The position numbers and the translations under genes are program-made. This document shows, piece after piece, positions 10,562-21,112 of a DNA stretch of 27,723 nt (position 1 is the first letter of the stretch; each line of letters begins with the position of its first letter). The DNA comes from Silene noctiflora (Eukaryota > Streptophyta > Magnoliopsida > Caryophyllales > Caryophyllaceae): assembly GCA_009801015.1 (NCBI GenBank), contig VHZZ01000353.1:2975-30697 (forward strand), given 5' to 3'. Below the pieces are notes generated by a model. That model worked only from the letters and a program-made list of their open reading frames with translations. It made no database searches and was not told the DNA's origin.

Positions 10562-12693
10562 ATGAGGTGCAATGCATGCTGGAGGGAATTGGAAGGCCAA
10601 GCGATTACAACAACCTGTGGCCACCTATTGTGTATCCTGATGATTGCATCAATTCTGATGTTTTGCATTGTTTTGTATTCTTATATTCTCCTGAGTTCTG
10701 AATCCTCCATTTTCTCTTCATGTTTTTACACCTTCTCCTGCATTCTGATACGTAGCATAAGTTTCCCTTAACAAGCATAAAGGCACTGCTGATGCAAGCA
10801 AGATACTTGGCAGTGATGGAGCGTGTCCCATCTGTGATCAGGTTCTATCTAAGAGGTAACATACGCTTGTAGTGGCAGTACTTTATTTAGAATATGTTCT
10901 TGTTGTGGTATCTCTCTGACTTACAAATGCATCTCCTTCATTTTTCTTGTAGTCATATGAAACCAGTTGAAATTAATCCAAATGACGAATGGGTGAATGT
11001 AAGTTGGCTGATCATTACATGCAAAATTTGTTGATGATTTTCCTCGTGATTATGTGAGTGGAAGTTGTACCGACACTAGTTTTTGTACTTGCAGATGTCA
11101 ATGACTGGGGTTTCACCCCAAATTTGTATCCTTGATTTCTGGCACATTTTAACATTGACTAGTTTATGGAGCAAAATCCGACCCTTTCACGTACTGTAAT
11201 ATAAAGAAGCTTAATCCCTGGTGGCGTTTTCAGGATTATAAAATCTTGTTGCAACTATAGAATTTTGTGTATGCTAGTCTTGGTTGCAAGCTCCATCCCT
11301 CCTTAGCTGTTCCAGTGATGAAGAGTGCGTACAGAAGCGTGATGTTCTACATAGGGCAAAAGGAACTTGAGATGCAATGCAAGATGAACAGGCTTATGGC
11401 TCAGTGCCGACAGAAATGTGAGTCATTGCAAGAAAAGTTCAGTGAGAAACTAGAGCAGATGCACACTGCTTATCAGAAAATGGCCAAAAGGTGTCAGATG
11501 ATGGAACAGGAGATGGAGAACCTGACCAAAGATAAGCAAGAGCTGCAAGAGAAGTTTGCCGAAAAATCAAGGAAAGTATCTTACAATGGCCTCATCACCT
11601 TCAGGCCTAAAAATGAATTGAATGTTTTGCCTTTTCTCTTTCTTGATACTGTTTTTTAAGCTTCAATTATATTGCTTGCTGGTGACAGACAGAAGAGAAA
11701 ACTTGATGAAATGTATGATCAGCTGAGAAGCGAGTTTGAATCAGTGAAGCGTTCAGCCATACAACCGGCAAACAGTTTCTATTCCAGACCTGAGCCTGAT
11801 ATGTTCTCTAATCCCACCAACTTAATGGATAACCAAGATACAATGAGGAAAGGTAATATCATCCCTATGTTTCAAGTATGCCAAAACTTGTGCTTACTTG
11901 TATCCTGAACTCATTTTAATTGAAACTCGGTACATCTTGATATGTTTGGCAGTTGGTACACTGAAAGAGTAAAATTTTACCATAACTAAATTGGAACGTA
12001 TTTCGTAATAAAACTAGAAGAGTAGTAATTTTATCCTAGCATGGTTCATTGGTGCTGGTACATAGAGAAAGCAAAATGACTCACTATATAAGCTGTGCTT
12101 CTTTTCAAATAGAAACAGTCTGTGTTAGTACTTAGTAATACAGAGGTAAGATTACGTATCTGCAACCCTAAACCCCACCAATTGCGTGGCCGGCACTAGG
12201 TAAAGATAGTGTATATTGCATCACCAAGGAAAATCAGTTGACTTACTTGTTGCAGATCGGTTATATTTCACTCCTGAAACTCCAGGGCCACGAGGCGATA
12301 TCTGGCCAGCTCGTCAGAATAGTAACAACTCCGGTGGAGCCTTTGAGGTGTCAGCTAATTCGCCACGACGGGCCCCAGTCCCTGTTGATACTGGAAACAG
12401 AAGATCTGGCACTAACTCTACCTTTGGATCAGGAGGCAATAATAATGCTTCCATGGCACTAAGGAATCTGGTTCTTTCTCCTATAAAGCGTCCTCAGTTA
12501 TCACGTAACAACCGCGCCCATCTTTTCACGTAAGCATGCCTTATGATGCTGACGGATTTTGAATTCAAGTTAGCAAATTGCGGTTATACTGATATCTGCA
12601 GTATCACTCGTATATTCTTATATAATACAATCTCCGATTCATCTCTACTTTAATTAACTTAATTTACTGTGGTTTTCACTTTTCAGGTTGTAG
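10562..12693 (+). CDS. HEI10: HEI10 meiotic crossover factor (RING and coiled-coil, CCNB1IP1/Zip3 family)
   Basis: Eight coding exons: 10562-10631, 10783-10855, 10953-10998, 11095-11125, 11316-11575, 11693-11852, 12256-12529 and 12687-12693. They join in frame to 306 residues (Arabidopsis HEI10 is about 304). The start MRCNACWRELEG opens the RING at once: C3, C6, C19, H21, C24, C38 and C41, with D27 near the missing ligand position. Exon 5 and the start of exon 6 encode a coiled coil (about 75-190: KELEMQCKMNRL, QKCESLQEKF, MEQEMENLTKDKQELQ). The tail is basic and Ser/Asn-rich, with TPGPRGDIWPARQNS and LSPIKRPQLSR. HEI10 is a ZMM protein, a presumed SUMO/ubiquitin ligase that gathers on the synaptonemal complex and marks class I crossovers in a dosage-dependent way. 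The last intron separates only Leu-stop from the rest, and the alternative stop lies in its donor. All parts look intact. Confidence 0.95.
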
Positions 12694-13102
12694 TGTAGAA
12701 GCTCAGTGTCCGACTGTGTGCAAAGCATGCTGAGCAAAGTCTACGATGCATAGGAAGCTTGATTAATCTCGCTCATTCTTTTGGTAGCTGCAAACACTGG
12801 CCAACCTCTGGCAACGAAGTTTGCGTATACAAATTGTGCTGCAATTGAGCTTGATCATTTGTTACAGCTCACTGAATTTAGTAGTCTGAAGCAAGTTTAG
12901 TTCCATTATCTACGGAACTTAAAATCACATCTTTTATGAAACTAAACCGTTTCGCCTTACGGTGTTCCAAATGTACCGAAATTGTGAGTATATACCCAGA
13001 TTAAGGTTTAGGTTTCAACAGTCTCAGCAGACATAGCGTTGGTTTCCTTATAATTCTCAGTGGACCTGCGATATGTAATTAGTAGGCTTTTAGTCAATGC
13101 AA

Positions 13103-13105
<3 letters not shown>

Positions 13106-13133
<28 letters not shown>
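13106..13133. repeat. Poly(T) run, 28 bases
   Basis: Uninterrupted T from 13106 to 13133, followed by AAAGAAGGCGCC. It could be the tail of a minus-strand retrotransposed insert, but no element body or target duplication is recognisable beside it. Confidence 0.8.
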
Positions 13134-13138
<5 letters not shown>

Positions 13139-13336
13139 AGGCGCCACGATACCCGTTTTCGATCAATTTGCTTCCGTTTGTTAATTTACGTCACCTTCTA
13201 ATTCGTACGCGTACTGCATAAAATGCAGACGTTTATAAAATTCGTACCTCAGATGCCGATGCCGTATAATTGAAAGCAAATTCGAAAGTGAAATCGTAAG
13301 TTAAAGAATAGAGGGAGCAACACGAACTTTTATTAC

Positions 13337-13390
13337 ATCTTAAAGTTGGGGGTTCGATTCTCACCTGCGGCATAGTGCGCTCATATGAAC

Positions 13391-13427
<37 letters not shown>
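13337..13427 (+). mobile_element. 5'-truncated tRNA-derived SINE with A tail
   Basis: GGTTCGATTCT near 13351 matches a pol III B box, within a TTGGGGGTTCGATTCTCACC context typical of tRNA-derived SINE heads. About 40 bases later comes a 36-base A run (13392-13427). The insert is bracketed by ACTTTTATTAC (13326-13336) and ACTTTATTAC (starting at the last A, 13427-13436), a target-site duplication differing by one T. No A box is seen, so the 5' part is probably missing. Confidence 0.6.
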
Positions 13428-13429
<2 letters not shown>

Positions 13430-13763
13430 TTATTACGCAGTTGGTCCTTCAATCTTGTAACCTTACAAATTTAACCACTTACCTATTCATGAAACATACT
13501 TACGAGACAGCAAACTCACCTAAAGGTTCGGCATAACAACTGGTATTAATAAGGCACAATTTTAGTTTGAGCAAACGGTGCGACTTAGCGGCATTTCACC
13601 AAAACATGGTTAGGTTGCGACAAATGCTAGACACCGGAAAAATGGTCCATAAAACTACACAAATCTAAAGCTAAATAATATTACAGCTACACGAAAACTA
13701 ATGGGGAGAAAAGCCTACTGTAAAAGCTAACCTAACTTGTACATATTTACAAGCAAATAAAAG

Positions 13764-16700
13764 TCAGTGACCTCTATTCCTATTATACGGGCCAGACGAC
13801 CTCCGATCTCTATTTTGGCGGCCCCTGTAGAATCGGTCTTCTCTGGGTTGGCCTCGTACTCCATGGTTGCCAGTGGGCCGTGCGGTATTTGGACCGGGAT
13901 GCCGCCAAGTTCCTTGTATTCTAATGTTGGGTTGCACTACAGGCAGCATTGGGTTAGCCAATGGAACAATTGGCTGCTGAAAAGATGGCCGGACTGGCAG
14001 ATGAGCCATCAATGTATCTTTTTGAGCCGGCAAACCAGTCAGTGGGTTGGGTTGCCGGTAATGTTGGGCGGCTTGATCCTGAGGCTGCCATTCTGGTATA
14101 TCATCATCGTCATCGTCGTTCCATGGTCGTACTGGGATACCATTTACAGCAGTGGTGTCCTCACTTTTCCCATATTTTTGGATCAATGCCCTCATTTGTT
14201 CTACTTGCTTGGCCGCTGCCCCATCAAGAGCAAGTGGCACTCTTGGTGGAGGATTTTGGAGTTTTGTTGAAAACCTCGACAGGTTTGGGCCAGCAGAGAA
14301 ATTAAATTCAGGCAGATCATCGTCATCCCGATTCCCTCCAGTCGGCCCAAATCCAGGAGGAACATCCTCACCATCATCATCATTGCCTTTTGGAACTGCT
14401 TTAGAAGTGAAATTCTCTTTTGGCTTCAAGTCTCTTTCAGTAGGCTGTTTGGTAATTGTCGAATGCTTTTCGGGATTAGGCAATGTCCCAGGCAACGTAG
14501 TAGAAGGTATTCGCTCCTTACGCCATACGAGAATTCCGATTAGACCATTATCAATATCAGTTATATTCTCAGTGTATGATTTGGGTAGATGATTGATAAT
14601 CATATCAACTGTTTTTGAGCGAGGTGGACAGATATAAAGTTCAACTCCTGGGGTGGGCTCCGCATACCCTAATCTCTGATCGGTGACATACGAATCAATC
14701 AGCTGTAAAATCAGGAATGAGACGAGTATGTAAGTAAACAGAAAGAGCAAGGCTAAATAGTAAAAGGAAAAATATAAGTCAATGCAAGGAGGAATACATC
14801 GATAAGGTTGCAGCGCTCTTCCTCTGTACATCGCTTCGCCAGTGCAAAATGAACAACCTGACCAAGTGAACAAAATAAACTTCAATGAACATCCCTCACA
14901 AAGAATGTACTACTCCTTTTATACCCATTTGACTTGGGTTTCAAGTAACGTCGACTTCAAGTCTGAAATACAAAAAAGCCCATCTCCTCGAGCACATTAA
15001 CTTGTTCAAATGAAAGTATAAAACAATAAAACAGTGAAGTTTGAATAACATGAATTTGAAAAAAGACCTATAAATTTACCATTGTTGCACGAGTCCGAGA
15101 CTTGGGAAGCTCCTGCAGGAACTTATCAAAAGCATCAAGCCTGACCCTTCCCTTTATCTCAAAAGAACTTGGCCACTGCCTTGTAGTTGTTTTCTCGCCG
15201 CTGCCATGTAACATCCACCAGAAAAATGAGAGAATTAAAACAGATGAGCACACCAATATTATACATACAGCAAGAATATGTTCCAATCAGCGTTCAGATA
15301 TGAATAACTTTACCTTGTGACTGAAGTTTCTACCAGTTAATATAAATCAGCAGTATAACACCAATGACACGCGGAAACTAACGACAATGAACTACTGAGA
15401 TGCACCATTTTTAATTGTATATCATTTGTACATTTCATATAAGGTAAAGCTCAGACTCGAAAACTGTACAAAAACTTTTTATGTGAAAATCTATCACAAC
15501 ACATCTTAGAAGTCCATGAAGCATACGAACGATGTGATCACTTGCAACTTGAAAGGCTAATCCTTTTTCCCTTCCGGCTTCCACATGCCAAACTCAAATC
15601 CCCCACTTTCTCTGCTAATGTTATATCCAAACTGCGTAAATGGTAAGATGGAACCTCCAGCAACAAAATCGTGAATTACCACCACCAATATGTCAATATG
15701 TCATCACCACACTAAGTCCTTGGAACCAACACCTCTGATAGAATCCGCCGACAGCAAGGTCTAGAGAGGTCTAAATGCTAGTAGAGAGGCTATGCCAACA
15801 ATTTCCATCAAAAAGTAAATTATCGAAAAATGGAAAGGTAAGAGAAATTCACGATCCAGCAAATTTTGACCAAGAATCAACTAGTACACGTCGACATAAG
15901 TCCATTTGCACAAATAACATGAAAACTATTGAAAAAGATTGCTCAGAAGGATGAAAGCACACCTTTTATAAGATGCGACAACATATGCTGTAGAAGATAG
16001 AGTGAGCTGCAGCAACCCCTGCCAGAGGTATTCCACTTTCACCTGTTCAGCCATGTTAGTTGCCTCCAATGCTCTCTGATTTTCAGCTCTGTTGACATGG
16101 CCCTTGGGTTGCACGCTCTCTTCTTCAGCTTTCTCACTTTTTTCAGATGTTGACACATCTGGATCTTTTGAAGGTAGTACTGGTGATTTGGATTCAGTAC
16201 CATCATCAGCAGATTCAGCACCATCATCAGCGATGTTTTCATCCAGCTCTGGTGTTCTTTCAGAGTCATGTGGAAGATTTTCAAAAGGCGGTTCTTTGTC
16301 AAGTGAATCCATAAATTCGTCTAAAGAGAGAATAGGGGGAAGATCTCTCATGTCGTCAACCATTAGCCCTAGCATATCAGTACCATCTCCAGGAATAGTT
16401 ATTGTACACTGAGCATCTCGATGTTCCTTGGCTCCATCACTGGAACTACGGTGTTCGGCACCACTACTGTTCGTCTTCCTTTTTCTATTTTCACGAACTA
16501 CACTTATATTGGTAGGAATATCCTCGACAACACTATCGTCTTGGTCAAAATCTACTTGATACTCACCCTTGTGAGTTTTCTTAACCAAACGTCTCACATT
16601 AGTTTCTGAATCTGGCAGAACTTTCATCTGATCAAGCTCTTCAGCCTTTGCCATTCGCCATTGTGAAAGTTCCTTCGAGGCAAGCTCTTCGGCGGTCATT

Positions 16701-17875
16701 GAGCATAGGCGTTCTGCCGATATCTCACCAGACATAACTCTTTCTCTTAACTCAGGGTTATTTCTGTCTTTCAAGTTGAATAAAAGAGACCTTCCTTTCT
16801 CCTTATATTTCTTATTCACACTCCCAAATAATGTAAATAATTCCGATTCAATTCTTAATGCAACAGATTCAGGAGACATATCTACCTGCACCTTTTCTAC
16901 TGCAACTGCTTCATTGGCCAGCTCATCCCTCCGTGACGATTCCACTGCCCGCAATTCTGCCATCTGCGCGTCAAAATCCAGGGCCCAGGACAGACCATTC
17001 CCTTGCAAAAGCTCATCTTTTAGGAATAAGCTTTCACCAAATGGAGTATCCTCTCCAGGAAAGATAGAATTAGACTGGAAATCCTGCTCTATAAATTTCC
17101 AAGGCTCCCCAGACACATCATTTGAATGGACCTCTGGAAAATCATTTTTAACAGTACTAACTTCATTTGAAGGACATGTATTACTTGACACAGAAGTCTC
17201 CAGCTTAGACTCTCCCTTCAAAGGTTGTACATCAGCTGTATGGCCCGTATCCTCAGTCTTGTCAGCATCTAAGGAACTTGTTTTCTCTTGCGAAACAAGA
17301 GCCAGAGCAGCAGTTAATGATTCCCTAAACTTAGCCCTCACAGGATCAATTTTTTCAGCTGCAATGCCAGAAGGTGCATCTGGTTGCTTGACTCGGTTTC
17401 TTGAAACAGCTGACCGAGTTTTAGTCAAAATGGGTTCCATCGGACCCATTTTCATAGTTGGGGTACCTGTCTTCGGCGATTCAGACTGAGCCTCTGCTCT
17501 CTTACTTCGTGTTGTAAGCTGTGAGACTCCATGGCTCTTAGGAGAGATTCCTGATACCGCTGCTCTTTTGTTGGAGATTGACATATTTGGCAAACTAGGA
17601 TTACAAGCCCTAACTTCAGTAGTTGCCTTTCGTTTGTTTGAAATTAACATTTTGTCTTCTCCTAAACCAGCATAGAGGGACTCTAACTCCCCCTGCTGTT
17701 TATGTGGGGTCAGCATTTCTTGTGACATAAGCATGCTGAATGAAGAATTGGTTAATCCAGAATCCATGGTTGTTTCAGGAAATTCCAGTCTGTCAGGAAC
17801 TCTGTCCGAGAGTTCAGTTGCTTCTATGTGAACAGTTGGCATTGTCGTATCACATGTGTTCAATGTAGGATTCAT
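13764..17875 (-). CDS. TFIIS-central-domain and SPOC-domain transcription protein (PHF3/DIDO/Bye1-like, no PHD finger)
   Basis: Four coding exons on the minus strand: 17875-15963, 15200-15080, 14857-14798 and 14702-13764, joining in frame to 1010 residues. The N-terminus is Ser/Thr-rich with basic clusters. The TFIIS central domain starts at DPVRAKFRESL (177-187). An acidic linker of about 140 residues follows, then ALRIESELFTLFG to SQWRMAKAEELDQM (339-417), as in plant members such as AT5G25520. The SPOC domain is about 615-760 (LWQGLLQLTLSS, SGEKTT..WP, FLQELPKSR, GYAEPTPGVELYICPP, GLIGILVWRK). The tail has PPGFGP, acidic DDDDLPEF and DDDDDDIPEW boxes, and an Arg/Gly-rich end (YNRNRGH). In animals the SPOC domain of PHF3 binds the phosphorylated Pol II tail, and the TFIIS-like domain docks on the polymerase, so a nuclear elongation role is inferred. 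An in-frame stop lies upstream of the ATG, supporting this start. Confidence 0.92.
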
Positions 17876-17938
17876 GATTCTCCGTGATTGTTCATAAATG
17901 TCAAAGGGTGAGATTTTAAGTACGGATTAACACAAGAA

Positions 17939-20180
17939 CTGCACAAAAATCCTCAGTCCTCCATGTTATGCAAGTCCTCTTTGAATCTTATATGTCCAAA
18001 TGAGTTATATTTTAATCTGCATACACAAAGTTTAAGAACTCAGCAATAGTTCAAAATAGCACTGAACATCACTGAAAAATACAACAGGCGAATTATTCAC
18101 ATATGCACATGAAGAAACCATTCCAGCTAATCACTCTCAAGAGAAACAGCAGACTTTAATCATACATTTTGAACCTTCAGTTTCCTATTTGAAACCCAAT
18201 TTTGCATTGCTTTTAGTCAAACAAGCAAACCAATTCATAGAATGTGTACAGTAACCATACAATGAAAGTAAACAGAAAGTGTGTCATGATTTCGCGAAAC
18301 CTTTTCTGCACTTTAACTTCCCTAATTATTGTTGAACTATGGTCAAAAGATAATCTTTATGATCAAACTAATAAAAGATGAGAACTTTCAACTTGATCAG
18401 ATCAGATAAGATCAGTCATCTCACAGCAACACAATGTGATCCAATCAGATAAGAACTTTTGGTAAACAGGAACACAAACTAGGTATTTTCCAAAAGCACA
18501 GATTCTTACTTGTGACAGATACAAGTGATGACGGTTCTCACAACCGATTTAAATAATGTTAAAAAGGAACGGGGTTCAAAACATCACAAGCTTGTTGTTC
18601 CAAAAGAGATACAGATAATCCAAAGGTGCTATAACAGGTGTAGTTTAATTTCTCTGAAGATTCCAATCACTGACGAGCTACCAGTATTTGTTAGATCTGA
18701 AACTTAATTTTATATTGGATTATTATAAGCATTACAAGTTTACAGCCAAAATGAACTTAATTTCAGCAAATTAAGCTGTCACAGATTATATAATTTTTTC
18801 TTTCAAAAGGGCTTACACAAGTTTTTGTCCCACCATTTAATTTGGTGTACTAAGAATATAGTTTTGATTACCAATAGCCAAGAATCAAAAGTTTTCCCTT
18901 TATTATTGAAATCAGTAATGAATGAGTTAAGAGTAGATAAACTTCGATTATTATTTTTATTTTAGTTTTAATCTATCTTCATCCACTCAGGTAAGTAAAA
19001 TGTTCCATTAAAGGAGGTCGAAACTGAATCAGACTGTGTTTATAGGCATGTGATTGTTGTATTGGAGTATACTTTAAGCTCCATGAGAAACATTTACTTG
19101 GGAACTTTTGGAATCATCATTGCTCATCAATTACCAATGTTTAATCAGATAACTGGAAAATACACAAAACATTTGCAAAATGAGTGAAGTCCACTGTCGC
19201 GTTCTATCAATGATTCGCCATCTTGCCTGAGAAATCGTAAGCAATTTTTGCTTGAGCATTCATCCAAACTGATCTATCACTTCTGCCACACCATCACAGG
19301 AAATCTTCACTTCTTCGCCGCTGGCAATACACAAATACTGAAAACCAAGCAGCATACAAGTTCCATTACGATGTATTATACCAGAAAAACTGCCTTCAAT
19401 GATCGCTATGAAGCATATTACGGTTTTCTATCAGCAGATATCACAACCTCCTAAGAAATATATCAGGAAGTGAAAAGGGCAGTAATTCCAAACTATAAAC
19501 CCTGGAATCAACAAATTCGAGTGAAAATATCCTTCCTCGCATTCAAACAACCGATGAATCACATCAACACAACCGTAAAACAAATAAAACTCGGTAACAA
19601 CCCTAGTTTCAAACAAGATAAAGCAATAAGATAACACCACCTATGCGAAAAACAACATTAATCAACCAATTTCTAGCTAGTTCACAATAAAGTTCTAATC
19701 TTCCATGCACATCTTCAATCAAAACCCTACTACTACTGTAACTTTCCCATGAGGTAAAAACCAAAACTTGAATTGCCCACCAATTTTTCAATAAAATCAA
19801 TCAAACCATCAAATTTTCACAAATTGATAAATACCCAGACAAATTCAACAGCAACCCATCAAAAATAAAAAACAATCAAAAACAAAGTACAAACGAATGA
19901 ATTCATCAAAAAAACAAGATAAAACTCAGAAATTATTAGGGTTTTAAAACAGAAATCAATCAAACCACCAAATTTTCACAAATTGAGTAATACCCAGATA
20001 AATTAAACAGCAACCCATCACATAAAAACACACAAACACAGATTACAACTGAATAAATTAACAAAAAAACAAGATGAAATCCATGAATTACTAGGGTTTT
20101 AAAATTGAAATTGGGATGAAACAAGGAAATATCAAGGTTAAAATCCAAAGGGTAGATAGAATTAAGGAAGATAAACTTAC
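17939..20180 (-). other. Leader intron of the TFIIS/SPOC gene
   Basis: On the minus strand the donor is CTCT/GTAAGTTT with GT at 20180-20179, and the acceptor TTTTTGTGCAG has AG at 17940-17939, leaving 63 untranslated bases before the ATG. No coding sequence. It contains a tandem duplication at 19794-20110; the rest is AT-rich with nothing recognised. Confidence 0.65.
19794..20110 (-). repeat. Tandem duplication, about 158-bp unit, in the SPOC-gene leader intron
   Basis: Two copies share, in order, AATCAATCAAACCA, AAATTTTCACAAATTGA, ATACCCAGA, AACAGCAACCCATCA, CAAAAAAACAAGAT and TAGGGTTTTAAAA (plus-strand reading). Matching words are about 156-159 bases apart, for example TCAAACC at 19801 and 19960. 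The array begins about 70 bases downstream of the leader donor. Confidence 0.85.
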
Positions 20181-20235
20181 AGAGGAACTGGAAATAGCAA
20201 AGTAACAGCAGTCAAAGGAGGGAGATGAAGAGGAA
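20181..20235 (-). other. 5' UTR exon of the TFIIS/SPOC gene
   Basis: On the minus strand, a pyrimidine-rich leader (CTTTCCTCTTCATCTCCCTCC) runs down to the GTAAGT donor at 20180. The start near 20235 is inferred from the TATA box about 25-30 bases upstream. Confidence 0.5.
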
Positions 20236-20258
20236 AGTTGAGTAAAAAAGCTGGGTTT

Positions 20259-20266
20259 TATTTATA
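20259..20266 (-). promoter_or_regulatory. TATA box of the TFIIS/SPOC gene
   Basis: The minus strand reads TATAAATA, a full plant TATA consensus, placed 25-30 bases before a pyrimidine-rich leader and about 80 bases before a strong GTAAGT donor. Confidence 0.6.
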
Positions 20267-20359
20267 ATTAAAAAAGAAAAAAGCCCTAAAAACGTTGAAA
20301 GGTAGAAACGTTTGGTGTGGAATTATTAGAAGAGAATCGAAGATGGATCAAAACTGGGT

Positions 20360-20390
20360 ATTGCAAATTGCAAATTGCAAATTGCAATTG
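20360..20390. repeat. Heptamer tandem repeat (TTGCAAA)
   Basis: About four tandem copies of TTGCAAA, ending TTGCAATTG, roughly 100 bases upstream of the minus-strand TATA box. It may be a simple slippage repeat or a cluster of CAAT-like words in the promoter. Confidence 0.75.
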
Positions 20391-20520
20391 AAGCTACAAT
20401 TGACACCTACTCTCACCGCCGTCTATCTTCCTTTTTAGGGTCAGATATGACTTGTGAGTTTACCAAATTACCAGTACTAGAGTGTACTGGTGATGATTAG
20501 TGACCCGATTCCAAATCTCG

Positions 20521-20740
20521 ACACAAAATCGGTGGGAAGCGTTTTGCTCGTGACGGGACACTATTCGTCACAAGGTGGAGGCGGATAGTGTCCCTCTCAC
20601 AATAAAGCAAGTGGGAGGACAAGTGGGTGGGAAATGGAGCGTCCATGTTTGGTGCCACTTGCATATTGTGAGAGGCGCACTAAGCATTATCCGTCTTCAG
20701 CTTGTGACGGATAGTGTCCGTCTTCAATGAGAATTTGTGT
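20521..20740. mobile_element. 220-bp MITE with GACGG/CCGTC inverted ends
   Basis: The left end ACACAAAATC pairs with the right end GAATTTGTGT. Inside these, GACGGGACACTATTCGTCAC (20553-20572, followed by AAG) pairs with CTTGTGACGGATAGTGTCCGTC (20701-20722) almost perfectly. A related element lies at 26719-26870. No target duplication is clear. Confidence 0.65.
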
Positions 20741-20916
20741 TAAAAATTTACGATCTAATCCCTCCATTCAACTTCACGTTAATACTATCTGTTTTGCACA
20801 CTATTTACAAGCGAGAATTCAAATTCAATTTTCTCTCAATACGTAAATGAAATTATATTTATGTGAGATCTTGTTTGATTCGTCTTTACGAGTATATTAT
20901 AAATATCTAATTTATA

Positions 20917-21112
20917 CTCCCTTCTATTCTATATATTCTTCCCTATTTTCTTATTCGGTTATTGGGGTTTTTTTCCCTATTTCTCTTTTTAGGTTGATTT
21001 GTGTGGTCGAAATTCAATGGCATGTGGAGTAGTGTATATTGTGTGGTCCAAATTCACTTTCTTATTTTTTGTGTAAAAAGGAAAGGGGAAGAAAATATAG
21101 AATGGGAGGGAG
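20917..21112. mobile_element. Complete Stowaway-like MITE, 196 bp
   Basis: It starts CTCCCTTCTATTCTATATAT and ends ATATAGAATGGGAGGGAG, an inverted repeat of about 25 bases, and is flanked by TA on both sides (20915-20916 and 21113-21114). The CTCCCT terminus and TA duplication are standard for Stowaway (Tc1/mariner). A second copy in the opposite orientation is at 1-171. It codes for nothing. Confidence 0.88.

Larger units (their letters stand above)
12694..13763. other. Gap between convergent HEI10 and SPOC genes (3' UTRs)
   Basis: There is no coding sequence. It holds the HEI10 3' UTR from the left and the 3' UTR of the minus-strand TFIIS/SPOC gene from the right. Near the middle are a 28-base T run, a short SINE copy and its 36-base A tail. 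No clear poly(A) site can be fixed for either gene. Confidence 0.6.

Noticed and set aside
13351-13361. tRNA gene
   Set aside because: Only a B-box-like sequence is present. There is no A box, acceptor stem or anticodon arm, and the A tail and flanking duplication point to a SINE.
13767-14592. Three overlapping plus-strand frames of 114-167 codons
   Set aside because: All are antisense to the last exon of the SPOC gene, with its acidic and Arg/Gly-rich tail; their length comes from the compositional bias of that exon.
16776-17489. 237-codon open frame on the plus strand
   Set aside because: It lies wholly antisense to the large coding exon of the TFIIS/SPOC gene, whose frame has clear domains. 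The plus-strand translation shows no family signature.
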